64,000 nucleotides of DNA from CAZIUL01 sp964542475 (GTDB lineage Bacteria > Planctomycetota > B15-G4 > CAYZWU01): positions 5,989 to 69,988 of the forward strand of contig CAZIUL010000020.1 in NCBI GenBank assembly GCA_964542475.1. Reading direction: 5' to 3'. The notes under the pieces were generated by a model, which ran no database searches, was not told the origin of the DNA, and worked only from the letters and a program-made list of their open reading frames with translations. The position numbers and the translations under genes were made by a program. Shown here piece after piece: positions 27,189 to 35,055 of the stretch (the stretch's first letter is position 1; the number at the start of each line of letters is the position of its first letter).

Positions 27189-28739
27189 ATGAACACCAGC
27201 ACGGACACAAGTCACGGGAACAGCCTTGCCGGGATAAACCAGGGCAGGCTCTTTTTCGGAAGCTGCATGTCATTGATTTCCACGGCTGTGGTCTTCGGCG
27301 TGGTGACATCCATGATGGGCGACCTGAAAAACGTTTTCGCACTGACAAACACCGAAGTGGGGTGGGTGGCCGGCGCCACTATCTGGGGGTTCACCATCTC
27401 CATCTTCGTTTTCGGCCCGCTCTGTGACGCCATCGGAATGCGAAGGCTTTTGCGCTTCGCTTTCATCTGCCACATAATCGGACCGCTGCTCATGATCTTC
27501 GCGCAGAACTTCGGCCAGGGATTCTGGGCGCTCTTTGCGGGAGCATTGATAACATCGCTTGGCAACGGCACCGTGGAAGCGGTGTGCAATCCGCTGGTGG
27601 CCACGGTATACCCCGACCGCAAAACGGAAAAGCTGAACCAGTTCCATGTGTGGTTCCCGGGCGGCATCGTGATCGGCGGCCTTGCGGCGTTTTTTCTTGG
27701 TCAGGTCGAAGCCGGGTTCTGGGAGGGATTCCCCCTTGCATGCTGGCAGACCAAGCTGGCCCTGGTTTTCGTACCAACGCTGATCTACGGCGTCTTGTTC
27801 ACCGGGCAGAGCTTTCCAGCCACCGAACGGGTCCAGTCCGGCTTGTCAGCCGGCGACATGTTCAAGGCTACCTTTTTCAGGCCGCTCTTCCTGGTTCTCT
27901 TCTTCTGCATGGGCATCACCGCATCGCTGGAGCTCGGTCCCGGCCGCTGGATGGAAACTGTTATGGGTAAGACCATGGAAATCACCTTTTCCATGGAAAA
28001 CGCGGGCATACTCATTCTGGTCTTCGGAAGCACTCTGATGGCGGTCCTTCGCTTCTTTGCCGGTCCCGTGGTGCACAAGCTGTCCCCCACAGGGCTTCTC
28101 GTGCTCTCGGTGATCCTGTCCGGTTTGGGACTTTTCATGCTTAGCTATGCAAGCGGTCCCATTGCGATCATCGCCTCCGCCACCGTCTTTTACGTGGGTG
28201 TGTGCTACTTCTGGCCCACCATGCTCGGGGTGACATCCGAGAGGGTTCCCAAGGGCGGAGCTCTGGCGCTAGGGCTCATGGGCGGCTGGGGCATGGCTGT
28301 TGTGGGCATCATCACGGTGCCGGTCATGGGATGGATAATCGATGTGTACGGCCACGAAAAGATCCCTTTCCAAGAGGCAAAAACATGCATCCAACAGGCT
28401 GCCGAACTCCTGCCCCAGGTCTTGGAAAGCGAAGGCGAAAAAGCTGACAGAGCCATCGAACCAGCCATCGAACTGGTAAATGAGGTCAACACAAGCATCG
28501 AAGAGAAAGGTCTCCTTCCCGAGGTACAGACAGCAAAAGCGCTCAGATCGATCTCCAAGTACGCTGCAGACAGCGAAGCAGGCGGAAAAGCTGAGGAGCT
28601 AGTAAAGCGCGCCGATGAATACGGTGCGCCTTTCTCGTTCAGATGGGTGGCGTGCTCTGCAGCCGTCCTGATCCTGTTGTTCGGGGGCATGTACCTGCGC
28701 GACCGCGCAAAAGGGGGCTACCAGGCCGAGAAGATATAG
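27189..28739 (+). CDS. Major facilitator superfamily transporter
   Basis: 516-residue inner-membrane secondary transporter. It has 12 predicted helices. The loop between helices 2 and 3 reads FGPLCDAIGMRRLLRF, the MFS signature region. An unusual feature is an insertion of about 100 mostly helical, charged residues before the last helix (from FQEAKTCIQQAAELLP to KAEELVKRADEYGAP). AAGGAG lies 6 bases before the ATG; upstream in-frame starts lack this. It is divergent from the glycerate genes, so glycerate or a related organic acid or sugar is a possible substrate, by context only. Confidence 0.88.
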   Translation: MNTSTDTSHGNSLAGINQGRLFFGSCMSLISTAVVFGVVTSMMGDLKNVFALTNTEVGWVAGATIWGFTISIFVFGPLCDAIGMRRLLRFAFICHIIGPLLMIFAQNFGQGFWALFAGALITSLGNGTVEAVCNPLVATVYPDRKTEKLNQFHVWFPGGIVIGGLAAFFLGQVEAGFWEGFPLACWQTKLALVFVPTLIYGVLFTGQSFPATERVQSGLSAGDMFKATFFRPLFLVLFFCMGITASLELGPGRWMETVMGKTMEITFSMENAGILILVFGSTLMAVLRFFAGPVVHKLSPTGLLVLSVILSGLGLFMLSYASGPIAIIASATVFYVGVCYFWPTMLGVTSERVPKGGALALGLMGGWGMAVVGIITVPVMGWIIDVYGHEKIPFQEAKTCIQQAAELLPQVLESEGEKADRAIEPAIELVNEVNTSIEEKGLLPEVQTAKALRSISKYAADSEAGGKAEELVKRADEYGAPFSFRWVACSAAVLILLFGGMYLRDRAKGGYQAEKI

Positions 28740-28822
28740 CCTGTACCAGTGGCAACGGATTCGGCTGAAACCGGCCGGTTCGTGAGTTGATGCGCGAACT
28801 CTTTTGAAAGGCGTGCCACTCA

Positions 28823-30115
28823 GTGACTGATGGAAAAAAAGAGGTCCGGATCAAAAGGGACAGGTGGTACTACGCCCTTGACACCGAAACCCGCAGAGAA
28901 GGCCCGTTCACCCGGGAGGAGCTCCTGGAACAGCTTCCCTTTGTGGATGGCCCTGACACCTGGGTCAAGGGTCCGGGTGTTCTCTCCTGGAGACGCGCCA
29001 AGGATATTCAGATCCTTGGACTCTCCGATGAGCAAGGCGATGAACAGCCCAACCAAGCGTTCTGGCTGACCTATCTCTTTTTCAGGCCCGCCACCTTCTT
29101 CCGGTATTTCGTGATAAAACCCTCGCCTGTGCTCACTGTGCTTTGCGCATGGACATACGGCGTTGCAACGGTGATTGGCCGGATGGACATGGAATCGATC
29201 AGGAGTACGGAGATCCCGTACGGAGATACGTGGGAATCGTACTGGACCTACGCCGCTTTGATGGGTGTTATCGGCGGCCTTTTCTTCTTCATCATAGGCG
29301 GCTGGTGGTACACGATGCGCCTCAGCTGGTCGGACGCCAAGGGGGTGGACCCCTCTTTGGCCCGCCGCGTGTACCTGTTCGCCTCACAGGTGTGGGCGGT
29401 GCCGGCCCTGATGGCCACATTGATCGAAACCGGCAAATACTCCAGCCCTGAAGCGGCAGCAACCGGCGAGATCACCTTCTGGCATCTCCTACTCTTGATC
29501 TTTCCGTTCTGGTCGGCATGGAGCAGCTACGTGGGCGTACGCACCGCGTTCCTTGTCAAGCGCAGCAAGGCCATGCTGTGGTTCCTAATCCTTCCCTGCC
29601 TTTACTATCTGCTCGTGTTCACAGCCGCGATGGGAACCGCGGACCTTCTCGCCGGAAAGACCGCTCCGGATCTGGATGCGCCTAAGACATATCAGTCGAA
29701 CACATTTTCCTTTTCCTACCCCGGCGACTGGATGGTCGGCCGGGATGACATGGCTTTCGATCCGGATTCCAGCGTCTTTGTCGAACCGGTGCGCGAGGAC
29801 GCCGTAATACACATCTTGCTATACGAGTCAGAAAACAACATCGAGGAAGACATCGAAGCCACAACAACCAAGCTCAAGCAGCATCTGCCCGATATGAGCA
29901 GATCATCACAGTTCACCAAGATGGGGGCTTTCAAGGGGGCCGGCATTGAATACACCGGAACCATGAACAACAGGTCGTACACGGTTCGCATTTTCATTTC
30001 ACCGCTCGAGAACAACGTCGTTCTCGAAACGAACGAAATCGTCCACGATGCGGTTAAATCCGTTATCCTTCCCGGTATCGAGCTGATCCGATCAACGCTG
30101 AAAGTTGATCTGTAA
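28823..30115 (+). CDS. Membrane protein with N-terminal GYF_2 domain
   Basis: 430-residue protein with a three-part architecture. An N-terminal GYF_2/DUF4339-like domain (RWYYALDTETRREGPFTREELLEQL, here described in parts) spans about residues 12-65. A Yip1-like membrane region with five or so helices covers about 85-280. The C-terminal soluble domain of about 130 residues starts at TYQSNTFSFSYPGDW, which resembles PsbP-like/DUF folds in bacterial membrane proteins. It starts with GTG after a GAAAGG site. It lies 152 bases before the candidate selenoprotein gene on the same strand, but that gene has its own promoter. Function unknown. Confidence 0.75.
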   Translation: MTDGKKEVRIKRDRWYYALDTETRREGPFTREELLEQLPFVDGPDTWVKGPGVLSWRRAKDIQILGLSDEQGDEQPNQAFWLTYLFFRPATFFRYFVIKPSPVLTVLCAWTYGVATVIGRMDMESIRSTEIPYGDTWESYWTYAALMGVIGGLFFFIIGGWWYTMRLSWSDAKGVDPSLARRVYLFASQVWAVPALMATLIETGKYSSPEAAATGEITFWHLLLLIFPFWSAWSSYVGVRTAFLVKRSKAMLWFLILPCLYYLLVFTAAMGTADLLAGKTAPDLDAPKTYQSNTFSFSYPGDWMVGRDDMAFDPDSSVFVEPVREDAVIHILLYESENNIEEDIEATTTKLKQHLPDMSRSSQFTKMGAFKGAGIEYTGTMNNRSYTVRIFISPLENNVVLETNEIVHDAVKSVILPGIELIRSTLKVDL

Positions 30116-30185
30116 GAGCTTTTCATCCCTGTAATCGGCAAAAATAAATTTCGAAATATCTAGAGATTCGGCGCAGGAAAACGGG

Positions 30186-30214
30186 TTGTATGCCGATCCG
30201 TTTCATGGTATGAT
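30186..30214 (+). promoter_or_regulatory. Promoter of the candidate selenoprotein gene
   Basis: -35 TTGTAT and -10 TATGAT at the ideal 17-base spacing, about 54 bases before the ATG, which is itself preceded by AAGGGAG at 7 bases. Confidence 0.5.
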
Positions 30215-30267
30215 TATTTGCACTTGATCCCGGTTCGTTCGACTTTTCATTCAAAGGGAGAACAGTC

Positions 30268-31020
30268 ATGACGAAAAGATATCTCCTATTCGCCTTGCTG
30301 CTGGCAGGAGTCTTCTCGTTCTTTTACCAGTCAGCGAGCTGCCAGTGATGCGGAGGTGGTGGCGGCTCGAAAGCTAGAGTCTCACCCGCGGCAAAGGTTG
30401 CCGAACTCAAAAGAAACTTCTCCCCGCTTGAATCACGAACCGTCTCCGAAATGCTGAACGAACAAAAGCAGCAGGATGCGGAGGATGGCGCCCCGGAGAA
30501 ACCTTACCTTCTTTATGTAACCACAAGCGACCAGAAACAGGCGAAGAAACTGAAGATATGGGAAGAGTCGCGGCTGGTCGACGACAAGCTGTTCAGCGCG
30601 GTAAAGCCCTTTCAATGTCACATCGTGGATGACGAGGCGCTTCCTGATGACCATCCCATCAAAGGGATCATGCGCAAACACAAACCACCGGCCTTTGTAG
30701 TGTTTCACGAGGGTGATATGCTCTACGGCACCAAACCCAGCCCATCCTCATCAACTGTGTATTCGATACTGAAAAAAAGTGTATCAAGGATATACAGCGC
30801 TTCCCTGGACAGGATCGTCAAGAAAGGCCGGGAGATCAAGCTCAAACTCGACATGATCAAGGATGCAATGAAAGTGCTTGACGAGAAGATCGCCGGGTTG
30901 GATGAAAAAGACGCGCGTAAACGCGCCAAGTACGGCGAGGAAAGGAAAGAGCTCGAAAAAGAGAAGCAGGAGCTCGAACAGGAGGAAGAGAAGCTCTACG
31001 ATCTCGGGAACAAGGCTTGA
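30268..31020 (+). CDS. Candidate selenoprotein: exported thioredoxin-like protein with in-frame TGA
   Basis: An intact-looking gene of 250 codons interrupted only by TGA at codon 27 (30346-30348). Codons 1-24 form a signal peptide (MTKRYLLFALLLAGVFSFF, then YQSAS); next comes Cys-Gln-TGA-Cys followed by five Gly. If TGA is read as selenocysteine the site is C-Q-U-C at the mature N-terminus. A thioredoxin-like domain follows from about residue 75 (KPYLLYVTTSDQ, then KPPAFVVFHEGDMLYG), and then a charged coiled coil (about 175-245). The ribosome binding site AAGGGAG belongs to this ATG; the first Met after the TGA (30451) has none. A hairpin downstream of the TGA fits a bacterial SECIS. Alternatives are a nonsense mutation, a sequencing error or a 26-residue peptide. 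Confidence 0.6.
30350..30389 (+). promoter_or_regulatory. Candidate bacterial SECIS hairpin
   Basis: Begins two bases after the TGA. The lower stem pairs GCGG (30350-30353) and GTG (30356-30358) with CAC and CCGC (30383-30389) around a two-base bulge. The upper stem GGCT (30364-30367)/AGCT (30372-30375) closes loop CGAA. The loop G at 30369 is 21 bases after the TGA and in the second loop position, as bacterial SECIS rules require. The stem is modest and lies within coding sequence. Confidence 0.4.
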
Positions 31021-31051
31021 GAAAGAGCGCTGTAAATTGAGACAAATCCAG

Positions 31052-31087
31052 AGGGCAACCCCAAAAGGGGTTGCCCTTATATTTTCT
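31052..31087 (+). terminator. Rho-independent terminator after the candidate selenoprotein gene
   Basis: Perfect stem AGGGCAACCCC/GGGGTTGCCCT with AAAA loop and a following TTATATTTTC tract. The sulfatase gene ends nearby on the other strand, so it may act in both directions. Confidence 0.9.
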
Positions 31088-31104
31088 TTCTGAAAACCGG
31101 ATTC

Positions 31105-32478
31105 CTATTCGATTTTTATCTCGAGCTGTGACTTCACGGATTCCAGCGTCGCTTTGTGCTTCTCGACCTTCTTCATGATATCGGCTATCACATCCGGATG
31201 TTTTTCCGCTACATCGAACCTTTCGGACGGGTCATGCTCCAGGTGGTACAGGGCGGGCGGATCATGGGAAACAGGTTTTTCCCCGTATCCGGCCTGGGTT
31301 ATAAAATGCGCTTTCCACGGCCCGCTTCGAACAGCCATCAGCCTGGTACCCCGGTAAAAGAACATGCTGTCCCGCCTGCTGTTTCCATCACCTGCCAGAA
31401 TCGGTATCGCATCCACACCGTCGATCACGCGGTCCGTTGGCAGCTTGGCACCGGCCATCAGAAGAGAAGTCGTAAAAATGTCCATTGTACATGCGGGTTG
31501 TGCGCTCACTGACCCTGCCTCGATGGTGCCCGGCCACCAGGCTATACATGGCTCGCGCATCCCTCCCTCCCAGGTGCTGCCCTTCCCCCCGCGCAGGAGG
31601 CCGGCTGATCCGCCCCTGAGCCCGCAGATAAGCCACGGGCCGTTGTCGCTTGTAAAATATACGAGCGTGTCCTGGGCAAGCCCGAGCCCGCGCAAGGTGT
31701 CAAGAATCCTGCCCACGCTCCAGTCGAGCTCCTCCACAACATCCCCGTACAGCCCGCGCCTGCTCGTGTCGCGATACGCATCGGACGCGTATAGGGGAAC
31801 ATGGGGAAAGGTGTGGGCGAAATACAGGAAAAAGGGGGCATCCGCGTTTTCACGAATAAAACGTAACGCCTCGTCAGTGTACCGCTCTGTGAGCGTGTCC
31901 TGGTCCGCGGGCTCCTCTATCTGCTCTTCGTTTCGCAGCAGCGGACAAGGTTTCATGTCGTTGCTGTACGGGATGCCGAAGTAATGATCGAAACCTCGCC
32001 CGCGTGGAAGGTACTCCGGCAAGTGCCCCAGGTGCCACTTGCCCACGCATGCGGTGGCATACCCCTCTTTTTTAAGCGCTGAAGCGATCGTGATCTCCGA
32101 TTCGGGCAACCCGCCCGCCGAATCCGGAAACAGGACGCGCCGCTTGTCGCTGCACATCCCGGATCTGACAGGGAGCCTGCCGGTAAGCAGGGCCGCGCGG
32201 CTTGGCGTGCACACCGATGCCGCCGAATAGAACTGGGTGAGCTTCATGCCCTCCAAAGCCATCCTGTCCAGGTTTGGGGTCTTGATGGTGGGGTGGCCCA
32301 GGCATCCCAGGTCACCGTAGCCCAGGTCATCAGCAAAGATCAAAACAATGTTCGGCTTTTCCCGGCGGGTAGAACAGTCAAGCGCCCTGCAGCCCGATCC
32401 AAGCGGAACAAAAGCCGCGGAACCGGCAAGACATACAAAACCCTGTCCCGTGGCCTTTAAAAAAGTCCGTCTGTTCAT
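31105..32478 (-). CDS. Exported sulfatase (formylglycine type)
   Basis: 457-residue sulfatase of family PF00884. The N-terminus MNRRTFLKATGQGFVCLAG is a twin-arginine-like signal. NIVLIFADDLGYGDLG holds the metal-binding aspartates, and the modification site is CTPSR starting at Cys90, the cysteine converted to formylglycine by a maturase. DNGPW holds the second metal-ligand group. GGAGG precedes the chosen ATG closely; the 37 upstream in-frame codons are not signal-like. It would hydrolyse sulfate esters in the periplasm or outside. Its maturase is not in the window. Confidence 0.93.
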   Translation of the reverse strand: MNRRTFLKATGQGFVCLAGSAAFVPLGSGCRALDCSTRREKPNIVLIFADDLGYGDLGCLGHPTIKTPNLDRMALEGMKLTQFYSAASVCTPSRAALLTGRLPVRSGMCSDKRRVLFPDSAGGLPESEITIASALKKEGYATACVGKWHLGHLPEYLPRGRGFDHYFGIPYSNDMKPCPLLRNEEQIEEPADQDTLTERYTDEALRFIRENADAPFFLYFAHTFPHVPLYASDAYRDTSRRGLYGDVVEELDWSVGRILDTLRGLGLAQDTLVYFTSDNGPWLICGLRGGSAGLLRGGKGSTWEGGMREPCIAWWPGTIEAGSVSAQPACTMDIFTTSLLMAGAKLPTDRVIDGVDAIPILAGDGNSRRDSMFFYRGTRLMAVRSGPWKAHFITQAGYGEKPVSHDPPALYHLEHDPSERFDVAEKHPDVIADIMKKVEKHKATLESVKSQLEIKIE

Positions 32479-32583
32479 TTCTCCTCCCTTGAAAAAAACG
32501 CCCGGCCTGTTTTTTTTCGATGTAAGCCCTGGCTTTGCAAACAGATGCAACTGCTTTGAGAGATGCACATTATAATTATGAAC

Positions 32584-32612
32584 TTGCAAGAACCATAATG
32601 TTTTTATATTAT
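32584..32612 (+). promoter_or_regulatory. Promoter of the C25 protease gene
   Basis: -35 TTGCAA and -10 TATTAT with a 17-base spacer, about 52 bases before the ATG. AAAGG precedes the start codon. Confidence 0.5.
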
Positions 32613-32664
32613 ATGCCGAAAAGTCATATCACAGCTCAAGCCAAACATTTGAAAGGTAGAAACC

Positions 32665-34977
32665 ATGAAATCATTGCGTACCGTGCTGATCGTGCTTTTT
32701 CTCTCGTCCGCTGTCTTTGCATCAGATTGGGTGTCGCTTGCGCCAGGCAGCCAGGAAGGCGCGACACCAGTGATCAAGGTGCTGTCCTGCGACGTTCATC
32801 AGACACAGGTGCAAATCACACTGCCCGGTTTCTTCGTATCGCGCACCCCGGATGGTGACCTCATTTCTGTCCCCGGGTGCGGCTCAAAAGGCGACGTGGG
32901 CCTCCCCGCGATTCCAGCAGTGTGTTATCTCCTGGCGCTTCCGGAAGGCGGGGCTGTGGAGATCGAAGTCGATGAGCTTTCCGTGATGTTGCTTGACGGG
33001 TACGACATCCTCATGCAGAAGGAGCCGGAAACAGACGCGGCAGCAGCAGCCCCGAGTCCGAAGCCGCTGCCCTGGCAGAGAAAGTTCCCCTCGGTTTCAG
33101 CGGAACAGGGAAGCAGCGGTTACATCAGCGAGCTGCCTGTCTGCTCGATCAGGACCTATCCGTTTCGCGTCGATGCGGTATCAGGCTCTCTTTCCGTTTG
33201 CTCGCGAATGAACGTGACCGTGAAACACGAGTGCGGGACGCCAAACTGGCCCGCGCCAGCGCTTTCGAGCAGGCTGGTAAAGCGCTGCTCGGACAGCGTT
33301 GTCAACTTCGAGTTCGTTCCCAAGGGTTCACCTTCGCGCGGCTCCGACACCAGGTACCTGATAATCACCACACCAGCGCTTGGATCCGCTGTACAGCCGC
33401 TCGCCGAGTGGAGGAACAAGAGCGGCCTCAAAACCGAGGTGGTGACGGTCTCAACGGGTTCGCAGCAGACGGTGAAAAACATAATCTATCAGTACCCGGA
33501 CCTCGAATATGTTCTGCTCGTGGGCGATTCGGGAGACATCCCCCTGGCGTACTTTTCCGGTAAATACGGTGACCACTGGTACGCATGCACAACCGGCGGA
33601 GGAAACCCCGATTTATACGCCGACCTTTCAATAGGCCGGCTTTGCGGATCCTACTCATCGCGCATCACACCGCAGATCAATCACATCCTGGACTACGAAA
33701 AAAGCCCGCTGCTTGGAAACTGGCTCAAAACAACGGTGCTCGTGGCCCACAAAGAGAACTATCCGTACAAGTATACAGAGTGCAAGAACGAGATCGCGGC
33801 AGCGCTTAACTCCTCGAGCAACTGGTCCATCAAGAAGTGCTACGGCGGTGAAAGCGGTGTAAGCAACGCCACGCTCACCCAAATGATCGAGGACGGCGTC
33901 AACCTGCTCAACTACCGCGGCCACGGCGATGTCACCGAGTGGTGGAGCTGGAACAACTACGGTGAAAGCTACACGAACAACGATGTTGAACAGCTCCAAT
34001 ACACCAACATGCGGCCCATAGTATTCAACATCGCCTGTTATAACGGCGACATCTCGAGCTACTGCATGTGCGAGTGCTGGATGGATGCGGACGGCGGCGC
34101 AGTGGCGGCCCTCGGCGCAACCGACCCTTCCTACACCATTCCGAACCACGACTTCGACAAGAAGCTCTACGAGGCGATCTTCTCCGTGGGGCTTACCGAT
34201 ATTGGAGGCGCCCTCGACTATGCTTCAGATTACATCATCAACAACCACGGCTGGCTAGGTGAGGACAACGCGAAGATGTACCTGTGGTGCGGCGATCCCG
34301 CCATGCGCGTGTGGCTCGACAGCCCATCGGCTTCGATGAGCGCGTCGTATGACACGCAGATCGTCGCGGGCTCCCAGAGCTTCGAGGTCGTTGTCACGGA
34401 CAGCGGCTCACCGGTCCAGGGCGCAACAGTTTGCCTATACCTGGAGGGAGAGGTTTTCGAGACCGGTGAAACAGGCGCAAACGGCGCTGTCTCGCTCGAC
34501 ATCTCCCCGGCCAGTTCGACCTGCATGTACGTCACAATCACCCATCCCGGCTACCTGCCCCACGAGGGCGAGGTCTTTATCGGTGGGGGCTCGTTGATGA
34601 TCGATACGAACAAGATATCAGCGCGCTACGGCGGCACGGTCAACTTCACTCTGGATGCGGGAGCAGGCCATGCAAACAGGAACTACGTCATGCTCGGAAG
34701 CGTCACAGGCACCTCGCCGGGCACCCCGCTTCCAGGCGGCATCGTTACCCTGCCCATCAACTTCGACATCTTCTCAAACATCGTTATCGCACTTATGAAC
34801 ACAGCGATCTTCACCGATTTCATGGGTACTCTGGACGGATCCGGACAGGGATCAGCGCAGCTCAACGCTGTGCCTGTTTCCGGATCACTCGTTGGGGTGA
34901 ACCTGTACTTTGCATACGGGCTGAAAGGACCATGGAACTACGCGTCAGACCCGGTAACGATCACAATCGAGCCGTGA
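32665..34977 (+). CDS. Gingipain-like cysteine protease (peptidase C25)
   Basis: 770-residue secreted protease. The signal peptide is MKSLRTVLIVLFLSSAVFA. An N-terminal prodomain (about 21-215) is followed by the caspase-like C25 domain (about 225-555). YLIITTPAL starts the fold, and the catalytic dyad is His420 in NYRGHGD and Cys458 in NIACYNGD. The C-terminal part is an immunoglobulin-like domain and a further beta domain. No type IX secretion sorting signal is obvious at the end. It probably degrades extracellular proteins. It is monocistronic with its own promoter and terminator. Confidence 0.93.
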   Translation: MKSLRTVLIVLFLSSAVFASDWVSLAPGSQEGATPVIKVLSCDVHQTQVQITLPGFFVSRTPDGDLISVPGCGSKGDVGLPAIPAVCYLLALPEGGAVEIEVDELSVMLLDGYDILMQKEPETDAAAAAPSPKPLPWQRKFPSVSAEQGSSGYISELPVCSIRTYPFRVDAVSGSLSVCSRMNVTVKHECGTPNWPAPALSSRLVKRCSDSVVNFEFVPKGSPSRGSDTRYLIITTPALGSAVQPLAEWRNKSGLKTEVVTVSTGSQQTVKNIIYQYPDLEYVLLVGDSGDIPLAYFSGKYGDHWYACTTGGGNPDLYADLSIGRLCGSYSSRITPQINHILDYEKSPLLGNWLKTTVLVAHKENYPYKYTECKNEIAAALNSSSNWSIKKCYGGESGVSNATLTQMIEDGVNLLNYRGHGDVTEWWSWNNYGESYTNNDVEQLQYTNMRPIVFNIACYNGDISSYCMCECWMDADGGAVAALGATDPSYTIPNHDFDKKLYEAIFSVGLTDIGGALDYASDYIINNHGWLGEDNAKMYLWCGDPAMRVWLDSPSASMSASYDTQIVAGSQSFEVVVTDSGSPVQGATVCLYLEGEVFETGETGANGAVSLDISPASSTCMYVTITHPGYLPHEGEVFIGGGSLMIDTNKISARYGGTVNFTLDAGAGHANRNYVMLGSVTGTSPGTPLPGGIVTLPINFDIFSNIVIALMNTAIFTDFMGTLDGSGQGSAQLNAVPVSGSLVGVNLYFAYGLKGPWNYASDPVTITIEP

Positions 34978-34993
34978 CAACGGAGTATAAGCG

Positions 34994-35031
34994 AAACGCC
35001 CCGCTTCCCTTCTGGGAGCGGGGCGTTTTTG
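34994..35031 (+). terminator. Rho-independent terminator of the C25 protease gene
   Basis: Strong GC stem AAACGCCCCGCTTCCC/GGGAGCGGGGCGTTT with TTCT loop and a T tract, placed 16 bases after the stop codon. Confidence 0.93.
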
Positions 35032-35055
35032 TGCGGTGAGGGGATGGGGCTGGGG

